From Nemertoderma westbladi (lineage: Eukaryota; Xenacoelomorpha; Nemertodermatida; Nemertodermatidae): 64,000 nucleotides of DNA. The stretch covers positions 1 to 64,000 of the forward strand of contig JAUCBJ010000166.1 in NCBI GenBank assembly GCA_032718475.1, given 5' to 3'. Position numbers and translations under genes: made by a program. The notes under the pieces were generated by a model. It was given only the letters and a program-made list of their open reading frames with translations. It ran no database searches and was not told where the DNA came from. Below, piece by piece: positions 22,785 through 33,394 of the stretch (positions are counted from its first letter, which is position 1; each line of letters begins with the position of its first letter).

Positions 22785-23909
22785 ATGGCTATTTATCTAA
22801 AAACATTCACCGCCTTACTAGCCAGACAGAAACCTAACAATGCTGTAAAGCCTGGTATTAGCCGACCATGGATGAAAGTGAATCTGAGCAATTATTTTTC
22901 AAGTCAAGCACCAAAAACATCATTTAACGTGTCTGAAATTGTAAACTTGGAAGAATGCGTACCGTTAGCTGTGGAGGGGTGTGGAAGTACAACCAGTAGG
23001 GAGTTTACAAATACGCATACAATTCATACAGAATGGCTTCATGAATTGCATCGTGGGCGGACAATCGCAGCGTACGGAGGAGAACTCGTCGGTCAGGCCC
23101 TAATGGCAGCTTACAGAACATTCGACACTGATTTAGACAGCCCGGATGCGTTGCTATGCAACAGTTTCTCATTCACATTGATTAGGGCCGTGGATCCCCG
23201 GAAAACTGTCATTTACGGCGTAGAAACTACAAAAAATGGAAGTAGGTTCAAATCCCGTTTGATTCGTGGCTTTCAAAATAATAAACCTGTGATGTTCATG
23301 ATGGCAAATTTCAACATTAATGAACCTGTGCATAAGGAAAAAGAATTGAGTTATGCTCTACCCCAGGGTGTTTCCATGCCAGATCGCTTAAGTAACTACA
23401 ATGCCTGCGTTGATAAATTGGCTAATGGTATAGTTTTCGAAAAATTGTGCACCGAATGTTTAAAATCATCATTTATGTTTGAAACAGAACGTGTTTTAGA
23501 TATGAAACCTTGCGAACCCGATAAATCTTTCTTTTCTGAGTTAATACCAGCTCGGCGGTCGGTGTGGCTGCGTGTTCCTATGGTAACCATGGATGTGGTG
23601 GCACGACCAGCATGGGGACAACTATACTTTTCACTCTGGTCAGACTACTTCTTGATGATGACTGGATTGCTACCGGTACACGACCAGTACACACAGTTAG
23701 ACCGTGTGGTCTCCCTCGATCACGCCATCTGGTTCCATCGACCTTTCAATTTCAACGAGTATTGTCTTTATGAAATGTTTAGTCCGGTTGCTAGAGGGTC
23801 TAGACTATTTGCACAAGGGCGGCTGTGGTCGAGCTCTGGTTATCTCATTGCTTCGGTATGCCAAGAAAGTTTCTATTCCACTAGACCCGTTGGTGAATTA
23901 GTAAGATAA
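22785..23909 (+). CDS. ACOT8: Acyl-CoA thioesterase, ACOT8/TesB family, single exon
   Basis: Hydrolyses acyl-CoA to free fatty acid and CoA. 374 residues with two hotdog folds. The first is recognised by YGGELVGQALMAAYRTF and VIYGVETTKNGSRFKSRLIR (about residues 95-170). The second carries SLDHAIWFHRPFNFNEYCLY and ASVCQES. The Asp of DHAIWFH, the Ser of the SPVARG turn and the Gln of CQES match the Asp-Ser/Thr-Gln triad of TesB enzymes. It is about 55 residues longer than human ACOT8 at the N-terminus, where a basic, hydroxylated segment could be a mitochondrial presequence. It ends ELVR, so the usual C-terminal SKL-type peroxisomal signal is absent. No introns interrupt it. AATAAA follows at 23921-23926. 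Confidence 0.88.
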   Translation: MAIYLKTFTALLARQKPNNAVKPGISRPWMKVNLSNYFSSQAPKTSFNVSEIVNLEECVPLAVEGCGSTTSREFTNTHTIHTEWLHELHRGRTIAAYGGELVGQALMAAYRTFDTDLDSPDALLCNSFSFTLIRAVDPRKTVIYGVETTKNGSRFKSRLIRGFQNNKPVMFMMANFNINEPVHKEKELSYALPQGVSMPDRLSNYNACVDKLANGIVFEKLCTECLKSSFMFETERVLDMKPCEPDKSFFSELIPARRSVWLRVPMVTMDVVARPAWGQLYFSLWSDYFLMMTGLLPVHDQYTQLDRVVSLDHAIWFHRPFNFNEYCLYEMFSPVARGSRLFAQGRLWSSSGYLIASVCQESFYSTRPVGELVR

Positions 23910-23920
23910 ACAACAACGAA

Positions 23921-23926
23921 AATAAA
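23921..23926 (+). terminator. Poly(A) signal of the thioesterase gene
   Basis: AATAAA 12 bases after the stop codon; position fits a very short 3' UTR. Confidence 0.5.
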
Positions 23927-24078
23927 CGTCACTTTTAGTAAATATGATATTATGATATGATATTAAATGAAATTATTGGTTTATAGAAGCCCTTCTATTA
24001 TATGATCAAAAGTGTTATACCAATTTTTTGATGAGTGACTGGTTTCATGGCACAGGTTGGCAAATTCAATACCAATTG

Positions 24079-24150
24079 ACTAACATGCATTAACGAACTG
24101 GTGACCCCCGGGTTGGAAGTCTAGCGCTCTAACCATTCCGACAGAGGCTC
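24079..24150 (-). pseudogene. tRNA-like pseudogene or tRNA-derived SINE head
   Basis: The minus strand reads GGAATGGTTAGAGCGC (A-box-like), then GACTTCCAACC with a CTTCCAA loop as in glycine tRNA (UCC), and CAGTTCGTTAATGC where the B box GGTTCGANNCC should be. Stems pair poorly, so it is not a working tRNA. Confidence 0.45.
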
Positions 24151-24643
24151 TTCAACTTACGTCAAATTGTCATTCCTTCTATCAATACTAATTAAAAAAA
24201 AATACTAATGTGTTAATCTGTATGGTCTGTTCAGGCGGCCAATGGGTCGTAAATTGCGGATATACAAGGTATCCCTGTAGTATTTCCAGGTCTATATTTT
24301 ATCTGACCTGCAATGGTTCGAGAGCCAGACTTTCAATCTGGGGTTTCACCAGTTCATTCCCATCTGGGCGTCTCAATGCCGATGCTAAGCTTTGTCCAAC
24401 GCACATTGTTATTCTATACAGGCCCTATGATAAATAATTTATCAGAACTGATAGCGATGACATTGTGTCATGCAATTATGTTTCAACTTAGAATATCCCC
24501 ATTATCTTTGTGATTGTGGGGCGTCAGGCGTGCCTCAATAATGGCAAAATAATCGCCACAGTAATCGAATGCAGTTTAACAGAAACTAAGTTCTTCTTTC
24601 ATGTCAGAATAATGTCGTTACATCGTTTGTGAATCACATGGTT

Positions 24644-24797
24644 ACACGTTCGTGGGGACTTCGCGCAGCACGAGGCCTAGTTATTATATACAAATTAAAA
24701 TGCAGCGACTGTATCACAAAATCAGGTTTTGAGAAATTTACCCACACCACCAATCAATCAAAGAAAGGTGGACAGTACGTGTTCACCCCTTTTAATC

Positions 24798-24841
<44 letters not shown>

Positions 24842-26227
24842 ACCCTTCCCAACCACCAATACATAACCGCGACATCTACCACCCACGGAAGGGTAGCACG
24901 AACTTATTTCCAATCGCACGTGAAATATGCAAAGCCAGGTGGTTTATAGGAATATAATAAACGCAGTACTCGTTTTCATTATAAGCCTCTTTGCGTTCGT
25001 CCTGTTTTGTATTTAAATATATTTCTTAAACGCAAGCTAGGACGATCTTTATAATAATAATAACTAGGGATGCGATCAATATGTGAAGCCAGGTGGTTTA
25101 TATAATAATTTAGTCAACGCAGTACTCGTCTTCATTATATGCCTCGTTGCGCTCGTCGCTTGTCCTGTTTTGTCATAAAATATTTTTCCTAAACGCAGAC
25201 TGACGATCTTTATACAGTTATAACTATGCGAAGTTTCGAAACTGTGCGAGTAACTGTTGATACATCTATGTGGAGATGTGTGATATGTGGAGATGTGTGA
25301 TACAACGCCAACGCATCTTATGCCGATGTAGTAATATGGGTATTGAAATAATATTAAATCAATGTACACTCTTAAAGCTGCAGCGAAAAAATGTAGCTAA
25401 TTTCCTAGGTTACATATAAAATAATAATATTATTTCAAGAACATTAATTTTACTACTTTGCAAAAATTCAATTAAAAAATAACCAGACATATACATTGTG
25501 GAATAAACTATTTCAGAAGCGCTACAACAGCCATGCCATGGATTGTATTTATGTTATTATATCTGTCATTTAACTGAGATAGCAATAGTAGTAATAGTCG
25601 AACGGTTATGCGGCCCGTCCAGCCTATAATAAACACAATTCAGTGATTGGGCTGGAATAGCAATACTGGTTGCCTCTATTACAATTCCTCTCAGGTTAGT
25701 CTACAGCCACAACTCCCAGCAGCTAGCTCCACACCAGCAGAGACTTGACCAATAATGGGAAGGATTAAATTTGTACTCAATAATTGTGCGGTTTAATTAC
25801 GTTTAGATCAATTAAAGACACATTTATTAAAGCAAATCACTTAAACTAATTAAAAACTATAATAGAATGGCGTATGGGGATTATATCTGTATAATTTTTA
25901 AGTATAATTATTTAAATCTTATACTGTAAAACAATTAATTTCCTTTAAAAGGAAGGTTGAAAATGGCGTTTTCACCGCAATCAACTTAATTAACTAATTA
26001 ACTGCTATTATCTTAGCTTCTCGAAGGCCACACGGAAATTCTACTTGGAAAAATTTCTAAACTTTTGCCAAACAACATGTGTACCAAGTTTGGATAGATT
26101 TCATCAAAGATTGGCCGAGTTATTAACGTTTAAAATTGAACACGACAGAACGACAGAACGACAGAACGACAGGTTGATTAATGGTACCACTACGCTAAGG
26201 CTCACTCACTTCGTGGCTCGCCCCACA
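24644..26227 (+). mobile_element. GTGGGGC-ended element, longest copy, module X then module Y
   Basis: It starts ACACGTTCGTGGGGAC and ends TCGTGGCTCGCCCCACA. Module X (24644-25360) has a 43-base poly(C) at 24799-24841 and two diverged copies of a segment containing CAGGTGGTTTATA and ACGCAGTACTCG. Module Y (25362-26227) ends with an ACGACAGA microsatellite and GGTACCACTACGCTAAGGCT. Each module recurs separately and inverted: X at 32702-33392, Y at 27731-28617. No coding frame was found. Confidence 0.75.
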
Positions 26228-26929
26228 GTAATCTTATTTGGTCATTCTTTCTGCGTGATGTAGGCCTACACACCGTACCGTAGGAAGAGTTGTTTATGTC
26301 AAGTAGATATGGTAAGGAAATAGCAGGTAAGGCATGTAGCGTAATAGTAAGCCTACGTTCGTCTTCAAAGGACGTAATTGGCTATATACCGCCACTGCTG
26401 CTGCTTGTGTGTGTGGTGATTGAGCCTCTAATAATATTTACTATGTTTGTTTCCTTTGGGGATATAATTAGTCCACCTCGATAATACAAGGATACAAAAT
26501 GATTAAAATGCTCTTAGTAACGTAATCTATATCAGATTTCTTATCTTTTTTTTTCCCTTTCTCCTATTTAGGATTGTTTTCTTTCAGTTTACGACATAAT
26601 CCAGTTAATTGGAAATTATTAAATTTTCTAAATGTAATCGCACTTTGTTCAGCCTTTTCCATACATAAACCATCGTCTCATACATATGGCGCATAATCAG
26701 CGAATGATAACAATAATTGTAATTTATTTATTATATAGCGCCAAATCTAAAGTTTACTAAAAGTTGATGATATAAATATTTCTAAATCAATCAATATTGT
26801 ACACACAGTCTAATTATATATGTAGTACATGGAAAAAAGGTGAACTTTTTCATTATTCTGTTTATTTCATTATTCCAATATTGTGTTTTATTTACCGATA
26901 ATTATGAGTTTGAGATATAAAATTAATTT
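26228..26929. other. No gene seen
   Basis: Between module Y and the AT-rich array. The open frame at 26290-26484 is short and unsupported. Confidence 0.4.
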
Positions 26930-27207
26930 GAAATTATTATAAATTATAAATATATTATAAATTAAAAAAATTAATATTAAAATAAAATAAATTATAAATT
27001 AAAAAAATTAATATTAAAATAAAATAAATTATAAATTAAAAAAATTAATATTAAAATAAAATAAATTATAAATTAAAAAAATTAATATTAAAATAAAATA
27101 AATTATAAATTAAAAAAATTAATATTAAAATAAAATAAATTATATTATTATAAATTATAAATTAATTATGTATATGTGTTTAACATCCATAGATTGTATA
27201 AATTATT

Positions 27208-27434
27208 AAGTAATTAAACAGGACTAAGGATGATCCAATTCTATAGCAAATGGAGCGGAAAAAATGAATTCGCCACCAGCGGGGATCGAACCCGCGTCTC
27301 CCGATAAACGTTCAGGTATGCTAAACCTGAACGTTTATCGGGAGACGCGGGTTCGATCCCCGCTGGTGGCGAATTCATTTTTTCCGCTCCATTTGCTATA
27401 GAGTTGGATCATCCTTAGTCCTGTTTAATTACTT
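27208..27434. repeat. Near-perfect palindrome with 110-bp arms built on a tRNA 3' half
   Basis: 27208-27317 is the reverse complement of 27325-27434 with about one mismatch, around a 7-base loop ATGCTAA. On the plus strand the right arm has a perfect T-arm (GCGGG-TTCGATC-CCCGC, 27347-27363), acceptor strand TGGTGGC (27364-27370), a G discriminator, and a T6 Pol III terminator at 27378-27383. The left arm is the same tRNA half inverted. No D arm is present, so neither strand encodes a normal tRNA. Confidence 0.9.
27347..27383 (+). pseudogene. tRNA 3' half with T-arm, acceptor strand and Pol III terminator
   Basis: The GGGTTCGATCC B box, five-base-pair T stem, seven-base acceptor strand and T6 run are spaced as in a real tRNA gene. 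The identity is uncertain. The central loop read on the minus strand (TTAGCAT) equals the alanine AGC anticodon loop, and on the plus strand it reads GCT (serine). The mirror copy lies at about 27259-27295 on the minus strand. Confidence 0.7.
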
Positions 27435-27552
27435 ATTAATAAATTAATTATAAATTAAAAAAATTAAAATTAAAATAAAATAAATTATATTAGGCCTATT
27501 ATAAATTATAAAATGAATGTTATACGTTTTTCAGGATAGTACTTAAGTCATA

Positions 27553-27705
27553 TCTGAACCTATCTGAACCCAATCTGGACCCAATCTCGAGAATTATACC
27601 AAATCTGAACCCAATCTGGACCCAATCTCGAGAATTATACCAAATCTGAACCCAATCTGGACCCAAGCTCGAGAATTATACCAAATCTGGACCCAATCTG
27701 AATCG
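27553..27705 (+). repeat. 41-bp tandem repeat, 3-4 copies
   Basis: Unit includes CTGAACCCAATCTGGACCCA and CTCGAGAATTATACCAAAT; copies begin near 27565, 27606 and 27647. It is not related to the GC-rich 41-bp array at 11199. Confidence 0.85.
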
Positions 27706-27730
27706 GAAATAGAAAGAGATAGCAATGAAC

Positions 27731-28617
27731 TGTGGGGCGAGCCACGAAGTGAGTGAGCCTTAGCGTAGTGGTACCATTAATCAACCTGTCGTTCTGTCGT
27801 TCTGTCGTTCTGTCGTGTTCAATTTTAAACGTTAATAACTCGGCCAATCTTTGATGAAATCTATCCAAACTTGGTACACATGTTGTTTGGCAAAAGTTTA
27901 GAAATTTTCCAAGTAGAATTTCAGTGTGGCCTTCGAGAAGCTAAGATAATAGCAGTTAATTAGTTAATTAAGTTATTACGGTAAAAACACCATTTTCAAC
28001 CTGCCTTTTAAAGGAAATTAATTGTTTTACAGTATAAGATTTAAATAATTATAATTAAAAACTATACAGATGTAATCCCCATACGCCATTCTATTATAGT
28101 TTTTAATTAGTTCAAGTGATTTGCTTTAATAATTGTGTCTTTAATTGATCTAAAGTAATTAAAACGGCAAAAAAAATTTATTCTCATTAAATACTGCTCA
28201 TTTATTGGCCAACATGCTGGTACATAGATGGGATGTGTGTGTCATTCCCAGTTGCTGGGAATGATTATTGGTCAAGTCTCTGCTGCTGGCTGGGAGTTGT
28301 TGCTAAGACTAACCAGAGAGGAATAGTAATAGACAACCAGTATTGCTATTCCAGCCCAGACAGCATTCTTTAAATTCACTATAAATGTTGTATTGCTATC
28401 TCAGGTGAATCGACAGATATCATAACATAAATACTATCCATGGCATGGCTGTTGTGTAGGCTTCTGAAATAGTTTATTCCACAATGTATATGTCTGGTTA
28501 TTTTTTAATTGAATTTTTGCAAAGTAGTAAAATTAATGTTCTTAAAAATAATATTATTATTTTATATGTAACCTAGGAAATTAGCTACATTTTTTCGCTG
28601 CAGCTTTAAGAGTGTAC
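27731..28617 (-). mobile_element. Module Y of the GTGGGGC-ended family, inverted copy
   Basis: It begins TGTGGGGCGAGCCACGAAG and matches the reverse complement of 25362-26227 to its end at GTGTACA, where module X follows directly in the plus orientation. The segment around 28200-28330 has an indel relative to the partner and also matches about 2340-2390. Confidence 0.75.
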
Positions 28618-29490
28618 ACGTTCGTGGGGCCTTCGCGCAGCACGAGGCCCAGTTATGAGATACAAATTAAAATTGTGCGACTGTATCACAAAATCAGGTT
28701 ATGAGAGATTAACCAACACCACCAATTAGGGGCCGTCCAAGTATGACGTCAGCACTTTAGGGGGGGGGAGGGGGGTTGGGAAAATCTGATGACGTGCTGA
28801 TGAGGGGAGGGGAGGGGGTCAGCCAAAATCTGACGTCAGCATGTTCATTTATAGGTGCTAGAAGAGATATAGCAGACGAGTAAATAGCTTGCTATTTTAA
28901 TTGTTTCAGTTAATTGTTTAACTGTTTCAGTTACCAGTCACCATGTTGCAGTGATTAGGACGCGTGCTACTGGGGTACTGCGGTACTGGGGTTCGCCTGA
29001 AAATGAAACATCTTCATAATAAAAAAAAATAAAATAAAAAATTTTCGTAATAAACTATTAAGTTTATTACAAATTTTTTTTAATCTGATTTAGGGGGGGG
29101 GGGGGGGTCAACGCCTATCTGATGACATCTGATTTAGGGGAGGGAGGGGGTCAAAATTTTCGGGAAAAGTGCAGACGTCATACTTGGACGGCCCCTTAAT
29201 CAAAGAAAGGGGGACAGTACGTGTTCACCCCTTTTAATCTGCACCCCCCCCCCCCCCCTCCCTTCCCACCCACCAATACATAACCGCGACATCTACCACC
29301 CACGGAAGGGTAGCACGAACTTATTTCCAAACGCACGTTCAATATGCAAAGCCAGGTGGTTTATAGGAATATAATCAATGCAGTACTCGTCTTCATTATA
29401 AGCCTCTTTGCGTTCGACCTGTTTTGTATTAAAATATATTTATTAAACGCAGGCTGACGCTCTTTATAATAATAATACCTAGGGATGCCA
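28616..29490 (+). mobile_element. Module X of the GTGGGGC-ended family, 3'-truncated, carrying a nested MITE
   Basis: It begins ACACGTTCGTGGGGCC, continues to about 28728, is split by a 467-base insertion, then resumes at 29199 with AATCAAAGAAAGGGGGAC, the poly(C) tract and CCAGGTGGTTTATAG. It fades near 29490 after the first copy of the internal duplication. Confidence 0.75.
28729..29195. mobile_element. MITE with GGGGCCGTCC ends and TTA target duplication
   Basis: Starts GGGGCCGTCCAAGTATGACG and ends with the reverse complement TCATACTTGGACGGCCCC. It is flanked by TTA at 28726-28728 and 29196-29198. The empty site is visible in sister copies of module X (ACCAATCAATCAAAG), which proves the insertion. 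A 3-base TTA/TAA duplication suggests PIF/Harbinger mobilisation (inference). It contains two full TGACGTCA sites at 28744 and 28831, and G-rich tracts. Confidence 0.85.
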
Positions 29491-30706
29491 GCTTCCAGAC
29501 TTTCAATCTTTACTGCCGCGCAAACCCCGCAGAGGAAGTTTTGGTTTGAGAGATCAAGCCCATCGGGCGATTATTGAAAAATGGTCACACTTCACATCAA
29601 AAAATTAACATCCCCATCACCAAAAATGGTTTCCATATCCTAAAAGTATGGTATCTAAAGTGTAGGAAATGGGTATGGATGAGTAAATATTTGATCGCTT
29701 AGAAAAAATACTGGGATGTAAAGTCTGCTGAAAATTGATAACATAATTATCCTAATAATTTACGTTTTTAAAAGTAATTTAAAAATATTATGGTATACAT
29801 TACCATGCAAAATGCATGCATATTTTGGAAGCACCACTGCAGTAAACCATTTCACAAAAATAATTATTGGATTTCAGTAAGCCATCTTACGGAAACAAAT
29901 GATTTGCTCACTAGTGCTGGAAATTCCGTCAGTCACAGAAATTAGCAGTAAAGTTTAGTTATTCTGAAACAGAAAGGCTTTCTGGCAAACTTTCTTATCC
30001 ACAAATTCAGATATTCTCCTGACCACAATGCATGACAAGGACTTTGCTGTGAAATTAGCGTAGGCTGACTGGTGACTGATGAATTATCAAATATTATATT
30101 TTCCATGAATGCAGGGTCCATATTTAAAAGAAGATGACTAGATTTTCGTAAAGAATTTAATTGAAACAGTATTTAATAATAAATAAATTAATTATCGCTC
30201 GAGTTCCTGCAGCTTTTATTCGTGGCAGGAATGTTTGAACGCTAATAAGTCGGTCAATCATGGATGAAATGGAACCAAACTTGGTACACTTGTAGTCTTA
30301 AAAAAATTTAGAAATTCTACACACAGACAGACTTCTACAGTTCCCCGGTCTGCCGCTAGGGGGCGAATTAACAGAAACGTAAAAATAGCTGTAATTATAG
30401 AACCAACGATCAGATTCATCTGAAATTTAGTAGTAGTTACCTAAGAGCATTGCTTAATTAGAAATTCTACAGAGACTTTTACAGTTCCTGTCTGCCGCTA
30501 GTGGGGAATTGTTAGAGCTCCAGTTCAACGTGCTTAGCACGGTTTAATAAACAATCAATTAATTATTTTATTCAATACAGTAATTATAACAGTAAAATGC
30601 AATGTATTCTATTTTTTAGTGAAATCAAGAGATAGGAGGGGGGTGGGACTGGACGCAAATCCCATCTTGGCGAATTAATATCCCGCCTCAATATTAATTT
30701 CTAAAT
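29491..30706. other. No gene; diverged module Y remnant
   Basis: About 30228-30330 resembles the CCAAACTTGGTACAC and cGGCCAATC segment of module Y (minus sense), with strong divergence. The rest has no recognised feature. Confidence 0.45.
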
Positions 30707-30833
30707 TTTGGGAAAGGAGCAGCGTCTACAGTGGCACGTTATTTTAACCAAAACAATAAAGTAAACACAATAGAACAGGTTACAGTTTTATTTTTGAGAG
30801 TAATCAGCTGTTGTTATTTGCGTCCAATTTCCC
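30707..30833 (+). repeat. Dispersed repeat, copy 2
   Basis: Partner of 15976-16098, sharing GGGAAAGGAGCAGC, CAGTGGCAC and ACAGTTTTATTTTTG. Confidence 0.65.
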
Positions 30834-30999
30834 CTGGAGAGGGATGAATTTTTACTATCTTGAAATCAAATACCAAAAATATATTTATTATATGAACAAT
30901 CTATTTGGAAATTGTAAGTTCGGCCTATCTCTTTACCATAAGCTCAGTATCTTTATTGGTGTGTTTTTATTATTTTACCAATTATTTAATATGTTTGAT

Positions 31000-31610
31000 A
31001 GAATTGAACAACACCGCCCAACACAACCAACTCTCTATCCGCCTCGAGCATCGAGAATACGAGAAACTCGATCGAAATACCTGCTTATCCCAGTAGTATC
31101 CGTCCGTAGTCTAGTCACCGGACCGCTGCGGTTTACTCCCGTAGAACAGTAGAATTCCCGCAGCTTCCGACCCAATTCGACAACGAATTCGCTTCACACT
31201 TCCGCGTCACAGAGAACGTAATCCAGTGCGATAACGTCTGCCCAACGTTCAACCATTTCCCCCAGGCGATCCCAGGATCCGGGCCGCCGCTAAACCCAGA
31301 TCGCAATCCTCGTCGATTCGTCCAGTCGTCGACGTAAGTCAGTAAGTGGGACTCTTCCCACCGCACTCCAAGGTGGGTGACCGGAGTGAGGCATGATGAA
31401 CTTGGCAGTGGCCCGCATTACGATCTGACCGACCGCCGTATTCCCAGTGTCTGAGTGTAGTAAATACCCAAATAGAATCGTACTGACAAACAAGCAATTC
31501 CGTAGTATTCCCCCGTTAATCACCTCTTGAAGCAACTCGGCTGCTCGGGTCCAGATACATCGGACTGTCGGGAGCGTTTCAGACATCAGACAGTAATGGA
31601 GCGGCATTTG
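31000..31610. other. GC-richer block with open frames, unassigned
   Basis: Composition differs from the AT-rich surroundings. Open frames exist on both strands: minus 31290-31607, and plus from about 31119 to 31330 with VEFPQLPTQFDNEFASHFRV. Neither matched a family that I recognise. It may be a decayed transposon gene or a missed exon. Confidence 0.3.
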
Positions 31611-31639
31611 CGAATATTTCCAATGGTTTTATAATAAAT

Positions 31640-32449
31640 AAGGGGATTCAACAGTTCAATGCTAAAACAAATGGATTATTCCTAACCCCACCCCAATACA
31701 GCAATATACCTAACAGTATATAGCTTAGGTACCACAGTCTGACTAGCTTTAAATATTAGAGTATGAAAATTATTATAGGACCCTCATGGAAACGAGGTAT
31801 ATACCTCATGAGGCTATCCTTACACCAGAACCCTTTATTTAAGTAAATAAACATTTTATAAGTTGACTATCTACATAAATCAGTATTGGTGCTCCTAAAT
31901 ATCTAGTGTTATTAGGCCTACTTGTACTGTAGGCCTAATATCGTAACGTAATCTTTATAAATGTATTATTGTGAATTTTAAAAGGTTTAATTATGTGTAA
32001 AAAACAATCAATCAATCAAACCATAATCAGCACAGTCAGCCTACGCATGGGTGGTACCTACGGTGCGCACTACAACGGCTGAACGGCAGTACAGCAATAC
32101 GGTGTACCGTGCCAATGACTGAATGATTAGCGGTAACTACTGAACTATCTAAACTATTATATTATTATTACCGGTACTAGGCTAATTAGGCCTAAACTAT
32201 AATCACCGCAAGGGTTTCCGGGGCCATGTTTAGATTACATGATATGGCATGTCTGCAGTGTATGGTACCGGCTGACCTGTATTACAGCCTGACAGTACCG
32301 GTACAAATGGTACATGCAGATTGGCAGACAGCCCCTATGTTTTGCAAAATTTGTCAGAAAACCAGCTGATTTATCCTACAGTAATAATAATTTAACGCAT
32401 GTTAATTTTGGATAAATAAATATATTATAACTACAATAACAGTTACACT
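31640..32449. other. No gene seen
   Basis: Unique sequence unusually dense in TAGGCCTA (31913, 31930, 32187) and TACCGGTA (32169, 32296) octamers. Confidence 0.4.
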
Positions 32450-33392
32450 GATGCTGCACGAAGGCCCCACGCAAATTCTACTTGGAAAATTTTCAAACTT
32501 TTGCCAAACAACATGTGTACCAAGTTTGGATAGATTTCATCAAGGATTGGCCGAGTTATTAACGTTTAAAATAAAATACTGAAAAAAAACGCGACAGAAC
32601 GACAGAACGACAGAACGACAGAACGACAGAACGACAGAACGACAGGTTGATTAATGGTACCACTACGCTAAGGCTCTCTCACTTCGTGGCTCGCCCCACA
32701 TTAATTTAATATTATTTCAATACCCATATTACTACATCGGCATAAGATGCGTTGGCGTTGTATCACACATCTCCACATATCACACATATCCACATAGATG
32801 TATCAACAGTTACTGGCACAGTTTCGAAATTTCGCATAGTTATAACTGTATAAAGATCGTCAGTCTGCGTTTAGGAAAAATATTTTATAACAAAACAGGA
32901 CAAGCGACGAGCGCAACGAGGCATATAATGAAGACGAGTACTGCGTTGACTAAATTATTATATAAACCACCTGGCTTCACATATTGATCGCATCCCTAGT
33001 TATTATTATTATAAAGAACGTCCTAGCCTGCGTTTAAGAAATATATTTAAATACAAAACAGGACGAACGCAACGAGGCTTATAATGAATACGAGTACTGC
33101 GTTTATTATATTCCTATAAACCACCTGGCTTTGCATATTGAACGTGCGATTGGAAATAAGTTCGTGCTACCCTTCCGTGGGTGGTAGATGTCGCGGTTAT
33201 GTATTGGTGGTTGGGAAGGGTGGGGGGGGGGGGGGGGGGATTAAAAGGGGTGAACACGTACTGTCCCCCTTTCTTTGATTGATTGGTGGTGTGGGTAAAT
33301 TTCTCAAAACCTGATTTTGTGATACAGTCGCTCAATTTTAATTTGTATCTTATAACTGGGCCTCGTGCTGCGCGAAGGCCCCACGAACGTGT
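32450..33392. mobile_element. Composite: partial module Y (plus) joined to module X (minus)
   Basis: 32450-32700 is the 3' part of module Y on the plus strand, ending CTCGCCCCACA, with six ACGACAGA units. From about 32702 the sequence is the reverse complement of module X (partner 24644-25360) to its terminal GAACGTGT at 33392, including an 18-base poly(G) at 33222-33239. The junction between Y and X differs from those in the other copies. Confidence 0.75.
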
Positions 33393-33394
33393 AC

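Larger units (their letters stand above)
26940..27490. repeat. 36-bp AT-only tandem array, split by a palindrome
   Basis: Units containing AATTAATATTAAAATAAAAT repeat about five times over 26960-27150, and related sequence resumes at 27446-27490 in the same orientation. The 27208-27434 palindrome therefore sits inside an older AT array. Confidence 0.8.

Noticed and set aside
27208-27434. Functional tRNA gene
   Set aside because: The 5' half is a mirror of the 3' half; there is no A box or D arm, so a cloverleaf cannot form.
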